Shown: positions 41,921 to 51,345 of the stretch, in pieces
Layout of the letters: each line of letters starts with the position of its first letter
Numbering within the stretch: position 1 is the stretch's first letter
Origin: Pseudaquabacterium terrae
GTDB lineage: Bacteria > Pseudomonadota > Gammaproteobacteria > Burkholderiales > Burkholderiaceae_C
DNA: 64,000 nt
NCBI RefSeq assembly: GCF_013266755.1
Contig: NZ_JABRWJ010000001.1
Location: 1,048,710 to 1,112,709 of the forward strand
Direction: 5' to 3'
Notes under the pieces: model-generated
Databases searched by the model: none
Told to the model about the DNA's origin: nothing
What the model saw: only the letters and a program-made list of their open reading frames with translations
Made by a program: the position numbers and the translations under genes

Positions 41921-43486
41921 ATGAACTGGTTGTGGAAGTTCCGCATCGGAACACGCCTGGGCCTTGCCTTTGGGGCCTTGATCGTCCTGCTGACCGCCAT
42001 CTGCGCGTTCAGCGCCTGGAATGCCCGCCGCCTCGCGGCGGACCTCGAAGCCACCGCTGGCCAGGACCTGACGAGGGTCGACCTGGCGAATGCGCTGGAC
42101 CGCAATGCCGGGCTGATTGCCCGCGCCAGCCGCGAGCTGCTGCTGCTGGAAACCGCCGGCGGCCTGAAACGCCAGCGCGAGCTGATCACCAAGTCCTTTG
42201 CCGACAGCGAGGAGCGCTTCGGCAAGCTCGCGTCACTCGGCGGCGACGGCGAGCTGCAGCAGCTGATCGCCGCGGTGAAGAGCGGCAAGGACGATTTCAC
42301 CAAGGCCACCGGCGCCTACCTGACGACGCTCGACGGCAGCCCGGACGATGCACGCCGCGCGCTGCTGGTCGAGCTGCGCCCGGTGCAGGCGGCCTACGAG
42401 AAATCGCTCGCCGCATTGAACGCTGCGGTGCAGAAGCTGGCCGCCGAACGCGCGGTCGCCGGCCAGCGCCTGGCCGAAACCAGCTCGCTCGCGCTGGTGG
42501 CGCTGGGTGGCCTGACGGTCGCCTTGGCCGTTGTCGCATCGGTGCTGATCGCGCGCTCGATCACCGTGCCGCTGCAGTCGGCAATCGCCGCGGCGCGCGC
42601 CATCCGTGACGGCGACCTGTCGCAGCGCGTGCAGAGCTCGGCGCAGGACGAGATCGGTACGCTGCTCGGCGCAATGGGCGAGATGCAGCAGCACCTGAGG
42701 CGGGTCATCGAGGACGTTCACAGCGCGGCGCGCGACGTCTCGACCAGCTCCGACGAGATCGCCCATGGCAATGCCGACCTGTCGACGCGCACCGAACGCG
42801 CTTCGACGAACCTGCAGCAGACGGCGTCGGCCATGGAAGAGATCTCGGCGACGGTCGCCGGCTCGAGCCAGAAGTCGCGCCAGGCGGCCGAGGTGGCGGC
42901 CAAGGCGCGCAGCGCGGTGATCGAGGGCGGCGAGACGGTCGAGGGCCTGGTCGGCACGATGACGCGCATCGCCGAGTCGAGCCACCGCATCCGCGACATC
43001 ATCTCGGTGATCGACGGCATCGCGTTCCAGACCAACATCCTGGCGCTGAATGCGGCGGTCGAATCGGCGCGGGCCGGCGAGCATGGCCGCGGCTTTGCGG
43101 TCGTCGCCGGCGAGGTGCGCTCGCTCGCTGCGCGCGCCGCCGCCGCGGCCAAGGAGATCAAGGGCCTGATCGACGACTCGGCCGCCAAGGTCGAGCAGGG
43201 CACGCACACCGTGTCCGAGGTCGGCCAACGCATCCGCGGCATCGTCACCGAGGTCGTCGGCGTGCGCCAGCTGATCGAAGAGGTGTCGCTCGCCAGCCAG
43301 CAGCAGGAGAGCGGCATCGGCTCGATCAACCAGAGCGTGACCGACCTCGACCAGACCACGCAGCAGAACGCCGCGCTGGTCGAGGAGCTGACTGCGACCA
43401 CCGAATCGCTGAAGACGCATGCCAAGCGGCTGGTGTCGACGGTCGAGTTCTTCCGCCTGCCTGCCGATGCCGCATCGGTGGCCTGA
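41921..43486 (+). CDS. Methyl-accepting chemotaxis protein
   Basis: 521 residues; GAGGAG precedes ATG 41921. TM1 about 13-32, a four-helix-bundle-like periplasmic domain (about 33-185), TM2 about 188-208, HAMP, then the signalling hairpin with the conserved tip IDGIAFQTNILALNAAVESARAGEHGRGFAVVAGEVRSLA. Methylation-helix glutamates flank it. The C-terminus (EFFRLPADAASVA) lacks a CheR-docking pentapeptide of the NWETF type. The next gene, 16 bases on, encodes a TonB C-terminal-type protein, suggesting shared transcription. Confidence 0.95.
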   Translation: MNWLWKFRIGTRLGLAFGALIVLLTAICAFSAWNARRLAADLEATAGQDLTRVDLANALDRNAGLIARASRELLLLETAGGLKRQRELITKSFADSEERFGKLASLGGDGELQQLIAAVKSGKDDFTKATGAYLTTLDGSPDDARRALLVELRPVQAAYEKSLAALNAAVQKLAAERAVAGQRLAETSSLALVALGGLTVALAVVASVLIARSITVPLQSAIAAARAIRDGDLSQRVQSSAQDEIGTLLGAMGEMQQHLRRVIEDVHSAARDVSTSSDEIAHGNADLSTRTERASTNLQQTASAMEEISATVAGSSQKSRQAAEVAAKARSAVIEGGETVEGLVGTMTRIAESSHRIRDIISVIDGIAFQTNILALNAAVESARAGEHGRGFAVVAGEVRSLAARAAAAAKEIKGLIDDSAAKVEQGTHTVSEVGQRIRGIVTEVVGVRQLIEEVSLASQQQESGIGSINQSVTDLDQTTQQNAALVEELTATTESLKTHAKRLVSTVEFFRLPADAASVA

Positions 43487-43502
43487 CCCCAAGGAGCCTG
43501 AA

Positions 43503-43844
43503 ATGACCCGCGTTCATCACAAGACCCTGCGCGCCGCCGCAGCCGCGCTGCTGCTGGCGATCGGCTGCGCCGGCGCGGCGCTCGCCGATCCGAAGGTGAT
43601 CAAGAAGGTGCCGCCCGAATTCCCCGAGGAAGCCGTGCGCAAGAAGGTCACCGACGGCGTGCTGAAGGCCAAGCTGTCGATCGACGGCAGCGGCGCGGTC
43701 ACCGACGTGCAGATCGTCGAAGCGATGCCGGCCAAGGCCCGAGTCTTCAACGAATCCGCCGTCAGCGCCCTGTCGAAGTGGAAGTTCGAAGCCTCGGGCA
43801 AGGCCGAGAGCGTCGAGATCAAGCTGGTGTTCGCGCAGGAGTAA
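43503..43844 (+). CDS. Exported TonB C-terminal-domain protein
   Basis: 113 residues; AAGGAG precedes ATG 43503. A cleavable signal peptide (AAAAALLLAIGCAGAALA) is followed by a lone TonB C-terminal fold: KVIKKVPPEFPEEAVRKKV, GVLKAKLSIDGSGAVTDVQI, SAVSALSKWKFEAS. There is no membrane anchor or proline-rich spanning region, so it cannot energise transport like classical TonB. It may bind peptidoglycan or another periplasmic partner. Sits directly behind a chemoreceptor. Confidence 0.85.
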   Translation: MTRVHHKTLRAAAAALLLAIGCAGAALADPKVIKKVPPEFPEEAVRKKVTDGVLKAKLSIDGSGAVTDVQIVEAMPAKARVFNESAVSALSKWKFEASGKAESVEIKLVFAQE

Positions 43845-43852
43845 CCTGCAAA

Positions 43853-43876
43853 GACCGCGTCACGCGTGGCGCGGTC
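43853..43876. terminator. Hairpin between convergent genes
   Basis: GACCGCG (43853-43859) and CGCGGTC (43870-43876) form a seven-base stem with a ten-base loop, exactly between the stops of the TonB-domain gene and the RlmL-like gene. No T-run on either side, so bidirectional termination is likely but not certain. Confidence 0.5.
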
Positions 43877-43877
43877 G

Positions 43878-45095
43878 TCAGGCTTCCGGCTTCGGCGTGC
43901 GTGCCGAGCCCGCGACCAGCTCGAAGCGGAACAGCCGGCATTCGATCGGCCCGTTCCACATCGGCACGCGCAGGCTTTCCTTCAGCCGCAGCGCCTGCGG
44001 CAGCTTCATGTCGGGGCTCAGCACCCAGGCGGTCCAGCCGGCGTAGTGGTGCTTCCAGTGCGTGGCGAGCTGGCGGAAGAAGTCGGCCGGCGAGCCTTCG
44101 TCCTGGAAGGACTCGCGGCTGTTCTGGCTGCCGCGTCCTTTGGCGTCTATGCGCTCGCCGTAAGGCGGGTTCAACATCATCGTGCCGCCTTCGGCCGGCG
44201 GCATCCGCTGCAGCGCATCGGCGGTCTTGAACTCGATCGCCTTCGCGACGCCGGCGCGCTCGGCATTGCGCGTGGCGAAGTCGGTCATGCGGAACGACAC
44301 GTCGCCGGCGTACACCGGCACCGCCGGCGCATGCTGCTGCGCGCGGGCCTCGGTCTTCATCCGCTGCCACAGCGCCTGGTGGGTGCGGAAGGGCAGCATC
44401 TTCTCGAAGCCGAAACGGCGCTGCAGCCCGGGCGCGATGCCGCAGGCGATCTGCGCGGCCTCGATGGCGATCGTGCCGGCGCCGCAGCAGGGGTCGAAGA
44501 GCGGGCCGTCCTCAGGCGCACCGCGCCAACCGGCGGCGGCGAGCATCGCGGCGGCCAGCGTCTCCTTCAGCGGCGCTTCGCCTTTGGCTTCGCGCCAGCC
44601 GCGCTTGAACAGCGCCTCGCCGGAGGTGTCGGCGTACAGCGTGGCGTGCGTCGGCGACAGGTGCAGCGCGAGCGACAGGTCCGGAAAGCGCGTGTCGACG
44701 TTGGGCCGCTCGCCGGTGGCATCGCGCACCCGGTCGCACAGCGCGTCCTTCACGCGCAGCGTGGCGAAATTCAGGCTCTGCAGCGGCGAGCGCTGCGCCG
44801 TCGTGTCGATGCGAAAGCTGTGCCGCGGCGTGATCCAGTCGCCCCAGGGCACGTGGCCGGCAAGCGCGTAGAGATCGTGCTCGCTCTGGTAGGGCCCGTG
44901 CACCAGCGGCCACAGCACGCGCTGCGCGAGCCGGCTGTGCAGGTTCAGCCGCATCGCGGTGACGGCGTCGCCATGCACCGTGACGCCGCCGCGCGCCGCC
45001 TGGACGCGCACTTCGGCGCCCAGGATGTCGGCACATTCGGCTGCCAGCAGCGCCTCGACGCCCGCGGCGCAGGGAAGAAACAACGCGGCCTTCAC
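43878..45095 (-). CDS. THUMP-domain RNA guanine-N2 methyltransferase, RlmL N-terminal-like
   Basis: 405 residues; GTG start at 45095 overlapping the rpoN stop. An N-terminal ferredoxin-like/THUMP region (1-160) is followed by a Rossmann methyltransferase with motif I FDPCCGAGTIAIEAAQIA and catalytic LNPPYGERI. This matches the N-terminal half of E. coli RlmL (m2G2445 of 23S rRNA), without the RlmK half. The target base is inferred from family. Confidence 0.9.
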   Translation of the reverse strand: MKAALFLPCAAGVEALLAAECADILGAEVRVQAARGGVTVHGDAVTAMRLNLHSRLAQRVLWPLVHGPYQSEHDLYALAGHVPWGDWITPRHSFRIDTTAQRSPLQSLNFATLRVKDALCDRVRDATGERPNVDTRFPDLSLALHLSPTHATLYADTSGEALFKRGWREAKGEAPLKETLAAAMLAAAGWRGAPEDGPLFDPCCGAGTIAIEAAQIACGIAPGLQRRFGFEKMLPFRTHQALWQRMKTEARAQQHAPAVPVYAGDVSFRMTDFATRNAERAGVAKAIEFKTADALQRMPPAEGGTMMLNPPYGERIDAKGRGSQNSRESFQDEGSPADFFRQLATHWKHHYAGWTAWVLSPDMKLPQALRLKESLRVPMWNGPIECRLFRFELVAGSARTPKPEA

Positions 45096-46636
45096 ATCGC
45101 CTTACGCAGGTTCGCCGGCGCGATCTTCAGCGCCTCGCGGTACTTCGCCACCGTGCGCCGCGCGACCTGGATGCCCTGCTCGGCCAGCATGTCCGACAGC
45201 TGGTTGTCCGACAGCGGCTTGGCCGGGTTCTCGGCGCTGACGAGCTGCTTGATCAGCGCCCGCACGGCGGTGCTCGACGCGTTGCCGCCGGCCTCGGTGT
45301 TCAGCGACGAGCCGAAGAAATACTTCAGCTCGAAGGTGCCGTAGGGCGTGTTCATGTATTTGGCGGTGGTCACGCGCGAGATCGTCGATTCGTGCAGGCC
45401 GAGCTCGTCGGCGATCTCGCGCAGCACCAGTGGCTTCATCGCGATCGCGCCGTGCGTGAAGAAGGCCTTCTGGCGCTCGACGATCGCCTGGCTGACGCGC
45501 AGGATGGTGTCGAAGCGCTGCAGGATGTTCTTCATGAACCAGCGCGCTTCCTGCAGCCGCGACGACAGCCCGGTGCCCGAGCCGTTGCGCTGGCCGCGGA
45601 TCGCCTGCGCGTAGAGGTCGTTGATGCGCAGCTTGGGCATCACGTCGGGATTCAATTGAACCTTCCAGCCGCGGCCCGACTTCGTGACGATCACGTCGGG
45701 CACGACGATGTTCGCCTCGGCGCGCGAAAACGGCCGCCCCGGCTTCGGTTCGCAGGCGACGATCAGCGCCTGCGCGGCGCGCAGCAGCACCTCGTCGGCG
45801 CCGGTGGCGGCCATCAGCTTCTTGGCGTCGCGCCGCGCCAGCAGCTCCAGGTGCTGCTTGCAGATGATGATCGCCACCGCCTGCGCTTCGCAGCGCGGTT
45901 GCTGGCGCAGTTGCAGCACCAGGCAGTCGCCCAGGTTCGACGCGCCGACGCCGGCGGGTTCCAGGCTCTGCAGCCACTTCAGCGCGCAGCGCAGGCGCTC
46001 GAGCAGCTCTTCGCGGCCCTCGGCGAATTCCTCGCCGCTGCCGACCAGCCGTTCGGCGATCTCTTCGAGCGGGTCGGCCAGGTAGCCGTCGTCGTTCAAC
46101 GACTCGATCAGGATCGTGACCGCGGCGAAGTCCTCGGGCGACAGCCGCATGCCCAGCAGCTGGCGGCGCAGGTGCTCCTGCAGCGTCGGCCCGGCATCGG
46201 CTGATTCGATCGGCTCGAACTCGTCGTCGCCGCCGCTGCCGCTGGTGCTGCTGGAGTTGGACGAGGGCAGCTCGCGGATGCCGTCGAAGTCCTCGGCCTC
46301 GGTGCCGTTGTCCCAGTCCTCGCGCTCGGCCACGCCGAACTCGGCCGAGTCGACCCCGGCCGGCTCGTCGCCGCCCGAGTCGCCGGCCGGCTCGTCGCGC
46401 TCAGCGGGGCGGTCGACCGCGCTGTCGGCCACCTTCTCCGGCGCGCTGACGCGTTCGAGGCCGAACTCCATCGGCGCCTGGTCGCCCTCGACCTCCAGGA
46501 AGGGGTTCTGCTCGAGCATCTGCTCGATTTCCTGGTGCAGCTCCAGCGTCGACAGCTGCAGCAGCCGGATCGATTGCTGGAGCTGCGGCGTCAGCGCCAG
46601 ATGCTGCGACAGCCGGACCTGTAGGGACGGCTTCAT
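45092..46636 (-). CDS. rpoN: RNA polymerase sigma-54 factor RpoN
   Basis: 514 residues from ATG 46636. Region I is the glutamine/leucine-rich activator-response segment (SLQVRLSQHLALTPQLQQSI, LLQLSTLELHQEIEQML). An acidic, Ser-rich region II follows (about 60-140), then core-binding region III, the helix-turn-helix (REIADELGLHESTISRVT) and near the C-terminus the RpoN box ARRTVAKYREAL that reads the -24 element. Classic position downstream of lptB. Confidence 0.97.
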   Translation of the reverse strand: MKPSLQVRLSQHLALTPQLQQSIRLLQLSTLELHQEIEQMLEQNPFLEVEGDQAPMEFGLERVSAPEKVADSAVDRPAERDEPAGDSGGDEPAGVDSAEFGVAEREDWDNGTEAEDFDGIRELPSSNSSSTSGSGGDDEFEPIESADAGPTLQEHLRRQLLGMRLSPEDFAAVTILIESLNDDGYLADPLEEIAERLVGSGEEFAEGREELLERLRCALKWLQSLEPAGVGASNLGDCLVLQLRQQPRCEAQAVAIIICKQHLELLARRDAKKLMAATGADEVLLRAAQALIVACEPKPGRPFSRAEANIVVPDVIVTKSGRGWKVQLNPDVMPKLRINDLYAQAIRGQRNGSGTGLSSRLQEARWFMKNILQRFDTILRVSQAIVERQKAFFTHGAIAMKPLVLREIADELGLHESTISRVTTAKYMNTPYGTFELKYFFGSSLNTEAGGNASSTAVRALIKQLVSAENPAKPLSDNQLSDMLAEQGIQVARRTVAKYREALKIAPANLRKAM

Positions 46637-46673
46637 GCGGGCCTGCGGAACTGAAAAGGCGGCTTCATGGCGC

Positions 46674-47465
46674 CTACATGCGGAAGTGCTCGCCGAGATA
46701 CACCCGGCGCACGTCCGGGTTCTCGACGATCTCGGACGGCGTGCCTTCGGCAAGCACGCGGCCCTCGCTGATGATGTACGCGCGGTCGCAGATGCCGAGC
46801 ATCTCGCGCACGTTGTGATCGGTGATCAGCACGCCGATGCCGCGGCTCTTCAGGAAGCCGATGATGCGCTGGATCTCGATCACCGCGATCGGGTCGACGC
46901 CGGCGAAAGGCTCGTCGAGCAGGATGAAGCGTGGCTGCGTCGCCAGCGCGCGGGCGATCTCGACGCGCCGGCGTTCACCGCCGGACAGCGCCGGGGCCGG
47001 CGAGTCGCGCAGCTTCTCGATCGACAGGTCGTGCAGCAGCTGTTCGAGCTGCTGCTCGATGTGCTTGGGTCGAAGCGCCTTGCCGTCGGGGCCGGTCTGC
47101 AGCTCGAGCACTGCGCGGATGTTCTCGGCGACGTTGAGCTTGCGGAAGATCGAGGCTTCCTGCGGCAGGTAGGACAGCCCCATGCGCGCGCGCTGGTGGA
47201 TCGGCTTGCCGTGCACCGCGACGCCGTCGATGTGGATCTCGCCGGCGTCGGCGCGCACCAGGCCGACCACCATGTAGAAGGTGGTCGTCTTGCCGGCGCC
47301 ATTCGGGCCCAGCAGGCCGACGACCTCGCCGCCGCCGACGGCCAGGTGCACTTCCTTGACGACCTTGCGCGAGCCGTAGGTCTTCTGCAGCCCCGCCACT
47401 TCGAGCCGGCTCGCCGGCAGCGCGCGCACGGCGGCCGCGAGACCCGACGGGCCGCGTGCGTTCAA
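46674..47465 (-). CDS. lptB: LPS export ABC transporter ATP-binding protein LptB
   Basis: 263 residues if the TTG at 47465, which overlaps the lptA stop (TTGA), is used; a GTG at 47429 gives 251 residues, closer to the usual length. Walker A is [12 protein letters not shown]-loop [12 protein letters not shown], signature [15 protein letters not shown], Walker [13 protein letters not shown] and H-loop [10 protein letters not shown]. LptB powers LPS extraction from the inner membrane with LptFG and LptC. Confidence 0.95.
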   Translation of the reverse strand: MNARGPSGLAAAVRALPASRLEVAGLQKTYGSRKVVKEVHLAVGGGEVVGLLGPNGAGKTTTFYMVVGLVRADAGEIHIDGVAVHGKPIHQRARMGLSYLPQEASIFRKLNVAENIRAVLELQTGPDGKALRPKHIEQQLEQLLHDLSIEKLRDSPAPALSGGERRRVEIARALATQPRFILLDEPFAGVDPIAVIEIQRIIGFLKSRGIGVLITDHNVREMLGICDRAYIISEGRVLAEGTPSEIVENPDVRRVYLGEHFRM

Positions 47466-48085
47466 CGCCGCTCCCCGAGCGAAGGCGTGCTGCGCAGCAG
47501 CGGCGCGCTGGCCGCGGCCGCCGGCGGCGCCGAGGCGGCGTCGCGCGGGGCCAGCACCGCGCGAACGCGGCCGCCGGGGTTGGCCGCGGTGGCTGCGCCG
47601 CCTTGCACGCTGAACATCTCGGCGGTGTTGTCCCACACGATCACGGCGCCGTGGATCTCGTCGGCCGTCACGGTGCCGCGCAGCCGGCGCGCGGTGGCCT
47701 GGCCTTCGAAGCGCAGCGTGTTGGCGCGGCTGTCGTAGTCGATGCGCGTTGCGGCGCCTTCGACATACTCATCGACGCCGTCGCGCTTCTGCCGGTATTG
47801 CGCCGGGCGGCCGTCGGCGCCGGTCGCGCTGGCGACCTGGTAGCCATCGGTTGTCTCGCGAAGCTCGACCTTGTCGGCGCGGATCAGCAGCGTGCCCTGC
47901 GTGATGACGACGTTGCCGCTGCAGGCGCTGGTCTGCTTGACCAGATTGACCACGCAGGGCTTGTCCGACTCGAGCGTCATCGGCTTGCTGCGGTCGGTCT
48001 TTTCGGCCTGCGCCGCGCCCATGGCGCCGGCCAGTGCTGCGGCGCAACAGAAGGCGGCGGGTCGAATGGGGAATGAAGGCGTCAT
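47462..48085 (-). CDS. lptA: LPS transport periplasmic protein LptA
   Basis: 207 residues from ATG 48085. Signal peptide ends near AMGAAQA; the OstA-like beta-jellyroll follows ([53 protein letters not shown]). The C-terminal 45 residues are a Pro/Ala-rich tail beyond the usual fold. LptA bridges the periplasm in the Lpt machine. An lptC gene is normally just upstream but here dsbA is found instead. Confidence 0.9.
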   Translation of the reverse strand: MTPSFPIRPAAFCCAAALAGAMGAAQAEKTDRSKPMTLESDKPCVVNLVKQTSACSGNVVITQGTLLIRADKVELRETTDGYQVASATGADGRPAQYRQKRDGVDEYVEGAATRIDYDSRANTLRFEGQATARRLRGTVTADEIHGAVIVWDNTAEMFSVQGGAATAANPGGRVRAVLAPRDAASAPPAAAASAPLLRSTPSLGERR

Positions 48086-48109
48086 TTGGCGGCACAAAAC
48101 TTGCAGGCC

Positions 48110-48115
48110 ATTCTA
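48110..48115 (-). promoter_or_regulatory. Candidate -10 element (TAGAAT) for lptA
   Basis: TAGAAT on the minus strand lies 24 bases before the lptA ATG, in the 114-base gap to dsbA. A good -35 was not seen. It indicates that lptA has its own promoter. Confidence 0.35.
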
Positions 48116-48199
48116 GACGCAAGCTCGTGCCGCCCTGTGCGCGGAAGGTGGGAATTCCTGCGCGAACTCATCGGCCCGCGTACTCCCGGGGCCGGCTGC

Positions 48200-48838
48200 T
48201 CAACCCTTGCGGGCCTTCTGGATCAGACCGTCCATCACGCGCAGCGCGCCCTCGTGGCTGCCGGCCTGGCCGACCGAGGTCATGTAGCGGCCTTGCACCG
48301 CCAGCGTCGGCACGCCGTCGATCTTGTAGGCGTTGGCCAATTGCTTGGCCTGGTTGCACTTGGTCGCCACCGAGAAGCTGGCCATCGTGTCCTTGAGCTT
48401 CGGATAGTCGATGCCGTTGGCGCCGGCGAGCTTCTGCAACTCGCTGTCCTTGTCGAGCCGCACGCGGTCGACGTGGATCGCGTTGAACACCTTGCGGTGC
48501 ATGGCCTCGAGCTGGCCCAACGCCTCGAGCGCGTAGAACAGTTTCTGGTACGGCTCCTGCGGCGCGTTGAAGGCCACCGGAACGCGCCGGAACACGACAT
48601 CGGCCGGCAGCTTGCGCACCCAGGCGTCGAGCGCCGGCTCGAAGGCATGGCAGTGCGGGCACCAGTAGCCGAAGAACTCGACCGCCTCGATCTTGCCGGC
48701 CGGCGTGCCCGGCGCCACCGGGGACTGCAGCCGCGTGTACTCCTTGCCTTCGGCCGGGTCACCCTGGGCACAGGCCGGCATCGCCAGCAGCGAGGCCACG
48801 CCACCACCGACCCCGAGGGCAAATTCACGACGCTTCAT
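48200..48838 (-). CDS. dsbA: Thiol:disulfide interchange protein DsbA
   Basis: 212 residues; AAGGA upstream of ATG 48838. N-terminal KRREFALGVGGGVASLLAM is a signal with a twin-arginine-like start, so Tat or Sec export. Redox site Cys60-Pro-His-Cys63 (FFGYWCPHCH) is the classical DsbA motif and the cis-Pro loop is GVPTLAV. It oxidises periplasmic thiols. Follows the SPOR gene and argS. Confidence 0.94.
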   Translation of the reverse strand: MKRREFALGVGGGVASLLAMPACAQGDPAEGKEYTRLQSPVAPGTPAGKIEAVEFFGYWCPHCHAFEPALDAWVRKLPADVVFRRVPVAFNAPQEPYQKLFYALEALGQLEAMHRKVFNAIHVDRVRLDKDSELQKLAGANGIDYPKLKDTMASFSVATKCNQAKQLANAYKIDGVPTLAVQGRYMTSVGQAGSHEGALRVMDGLIQKARKG

Positions 48839-48920
48839 TCGATCAGTCCTTTCGGTACGTTCATTGTCCGCGGCGCGAGGGACCCGGCCGCGCGGCCGAA
48901 GTTCAATCGGCGTGCGCTTT

Positions 48921-49568
48921 TCAGCGGTCGACCCGCACCAGATTGGCCTCGACGCTCGACGCCGCCAGGCGACCCTGGACGGCCTCGGCCTCCTGGCGCG
49001 CATCGAACGGGCCGACACGCACGCGGTAGACCATGCGGCCGGCCTGCTCGCGCTCCATCACGCGGGCGCCGACGCCGAGCATCGCCAGCTTCGCTCGCTG
49101 CTGCTCGGCATCCTCCGGCCGCGCGAACGCGCCGGCCTGCACGTAGTAGCTGAACGCCTCGGGCGCCGAAGCGGTGGACTTGGGCGCCTGGCCGGCGAGG
49201 ATCGCCGCCGGATCGCGGCCCGGCTTCGGCGCCGAAGCGAGCTGGGCCGGCGCCTGCGCGCTGGCCGCTACCCGCGGCGGCGGCGCCGAGGCCGCTTCGA
49301 CCACGCCGCTGGCGGCAGCAGCCACCGGCGCCGGGCGCGCCGGATTCTTGCCGGCCAGCGGTGCGTTCGGGTCCCAGTTCCTGTTCTTCGCCGCTTCCGC
49401 GGCATCCTGCTCTGCCGTGCGCATCGGCACCTTGTTGACGAAGGGAATCGGCACCTTGGTGATGTACAGCGCGACGCCGAGCGCCAGCGCCAGCCCGAGC
49501 AGCAGGCCGACGATCAGGCCCATCACGAAGCCGCCGCGCTGCGTACCGCGTTGTGGCTTCCCCTTCAT
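48921..49568 (-). CDS. SPOR-domain protein
   Basis: 215 residues. One N-terminal membrane helix (about 15-36; [20 protein letters not shown]) after a basic cytoplasmic start, a Pro/Ala-rich periplasmic linker, then a SPOR domain (about 140-213; [42 protein letters not shown]). SPOR domains bind denuded septal peptidoglycan, so a division-site role is likely (FtsN/DedD-like). Start overlaps the argS stop (ATGA). Confidence 0.92.
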   Translation of the reverse strand: MKGKPQRGTQRGGFVMGLIVGLLLGLALALGVALYITKVPIPFVNKVPMRTAEQDAAEAAKNRNWDPNAPLAGKNPARPAPVAAAASGVVEAASAPPPRVAASAQAPAQLASAPKPGRDPAAILAGQAPKSTASAPEAFSYYVQAGAFARPEDAEQQRAKLAMLGVGARVMEREQAGRMVYRVRVGPFDARQEAEAVQGRLAASSVEANLVRVDR

Positions 49569-51271
49569 GCAACCTCCGGGGACGCCTCGCGCGCCATCGC
49601 TTCCGGCGCGCCGACGCCGAGCAGGTCGAGCGCATTGCGCAGCACCTGGCGCGTCGCTGACAGCAGCTCCATGCGGGCGCGCTCGAGCGGCGGATCGACG
49701 CCGAGGAAACGTTCGGCGGCGTAATAACTGTGGAAAGCCGCGGCCACGTCGCGCAGGTAGAAGGCGATGTCGTGCGGCACCATGTCGGCCGCCGCGCTGC
49801 ACAGCATGTCCGGGTAGGCGGCGAGCTTCAGCAGCAGCGCCTGCTCGGTGGGCGCCGTCAGCAGTCCGAGATCAGCGCTCGTCGAGGCCATCGCACCGCC
49901 GCGCTTGGCGTATTCGGCCAGCACCGAGCAGATGCGCGCGTGCGCGTACTGCACGTAGAAGACCGGGTTCTCGTCGCTCGCCTTGACCGCCAGGTCGACA
50001 TCGAAGGTGAACTCGGTGTCGGCCTTGCGGCTGATCAGGAAGAAGCGCACCGCGTCGCGGCTGGTCCAGTCGATCAGGTCGCGCAGCGTGACGTAGCCGC
50101 CGGCGCGCTTGGAGAGCTTGACCTCCTCGCCACCCTTCATCACGGTGACCATCTTGTGCAGCACGTAGTCGGGCCAGCCCTGCGGGATGCCGACGCCGGC
50201 CGCCTGCAGCCCGGCGCGCACGCGGGCGATCGTGCCGTGGTGGTCGGTGCCCTGCACGTTGATGACCTTGTGAAAGCCGCGCTCCCACTTGGTGACGTGG
50301 TACGCGATGTCGGGCACGAAATAGGTGTAGGTGCCGTCGCCCTTGCGCATCACCCGGTCCTTGTCGTCGCCGTAGTCGGTCGAGCGCAGCCACAGCGCGC
50401 CGTCCTGCTCGTAGGTCTTGCCCGAGGCCTGCAGCCGCGCGACGGTGGCATCCACTCGCCCCTCGGTGTAGAGGCTCGATTCGAGGAAGTAGTGGTCGAA
50501 GTGCACACCGAAGGCCTGCAAATCCAGGTCCTGCTCGTGGCGCAGGTAGGCCACCGCGAACTGGCGGATGCTGTCGAGGTCGTCGATGTCGCCCGAGGCC
50601 GTGAACTCGCGGTCGTCGGCATGCACCAGCTTCTTCGCCAGGAAGTCCGCGGCGATGTCGGCGATGTAGTCGCCGTTATAGGCATCGGCGGGCCACGCGG
50701 CGTCGCCGGGTTGCAGGCCCTTCAAGCGGCTCTGCACCGACAGCGCCAGATTGGCGATCTGCACGCCGGCATCGTTGTAATAGAACTCGCGCTGCACCTG
50801 CCAGCCCTGCGACTCGAAGAGCCGGCAGATCGAATCGCCGAGCGCGCCCTGGCGGCCATGGCCGACGTGCAGCGGCCCGGTCGGGTTGGCGGACACGAAC
50901 TCGACCATCAGCTTGCGGCCGTTGGCCGCGCGGCGGCCGAAGCTGTCGCCGGCCTGCAGCACCTCGGCGACCACCGCCTGCCGCGCCGCGGCCTTGAGCT
51001 TCAGGTTGATGAAGCCGGGGCCGGCGATCTCGAGCGATTCGACCCAGCGCTGGAACGCCGGCTGCGCTTGCAGCGCGGCGACCAACTCGGCGGCCAGCTC
51101 GCGCGGGTTGCGCTTCAACGCCTTGGCCAGCGGCATCGCCGCGGTGATCGCGAAATCGCCGTGGGCGGCCTGTTTCGGGGATTCGAAGGCCGGCGTGAAA
51201 CCGGCGTCGGGCGCGAGCTGCGCGACGGTGGCTTGCAGCGTCTGCAACAGCTCCTGCTTGGCTTGGATCAT
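49565..51271 (-). CDS. argS: Arginine-tRNA ligase
   Basis: 568 residues from ATG 51271. HIGH-like motif [23 protein letters not shown] equivalent [14 protein letters not shown], and ArgRS-specific [14 protein letters not shown] and the C-terminal DALP-type anticodon domain ([30 protein letters not shown]). A TAGAAT hexamer lies only eight bases before the ATG. First gene of argS-SPOR-dsbA. Confidence 0.97.
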   Translation of the reverse strand: MIQAKQELLQTLQATVAQLAPDAGFTPAFESPKQAAHGDFAITAAMPLAKALKRNPRELAAELVAALQAQPAFQRWVESLEIAGPGFINLKLKAAARQAVVAEVLQAGDSFGRRAANGRKLMVEFVSANPTGPLHVGHGRQGALGDSICRLFESQGWQVQREFYYNDAGVQIANLALSVQSRLKGLQPGDAAWPADAYNGDYIADIAADFLAKKLVHADDREFTASGDIDDLDSIRQFAVAYLRHEQDLDLQAFGVHFDHYFLESSLYTEGRVDATVARLQASGKTYEQDGALWLRSTDYGDDKDRVMRKGDGTYTYFVPDIAYHVTKWERGFHKVINVQGTDHHGTIARVRAGLQAAGVGIPQGWPDYVLHKMVTVMKGGEEVKLSKRAGGYVTLRDLIDWTSRDAVRFFLISRKADTEFTFDVDLAVKASDENPVFYVQYAHARICSVLAEYAKRGGAMASTSADLGLLTAPTEQALLLKLAAYPDMLCSAAADMVPHDIAFYLRDVAAAFHSYYAAERFLGVDPPLERARMELLSATRQVLRNALDLLGVGAPEAMAREASPEVA

Positions 51272-51279
51272 GGGCGCGG

Positions 51280-51285
51280 ATTCTA
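51280..51285 (-). promoter_or_regulatory. Candidate -10 element (TAGAAT) for argS
   Basis: TAGAAT on the minus strand is separated from the argS ATG by eight bases, the same distance as TACAAT from the flavin reductase ATG. Would produce an mRNA with almost no leader. On the opposite strand CATAAT (51316-51321) could serve the divergent kinase gene. Confidence 0.4.
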
Positions 51286-51345
51286 AGGTTCGCCCTTTGG
51301 GCGGCACCCGGCCTGCATAATCGACCGACCCCTTGCGGCCTGACC

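Noticed and set aside
48116..48140. Sigma-54-like sequence upstream of lptA (GGCACG then TTGC)
   Set aside because: The distance between the GG and GC elements is one base short of the strict -24/-12 spacing, which sigma-54 does not tolerate well.
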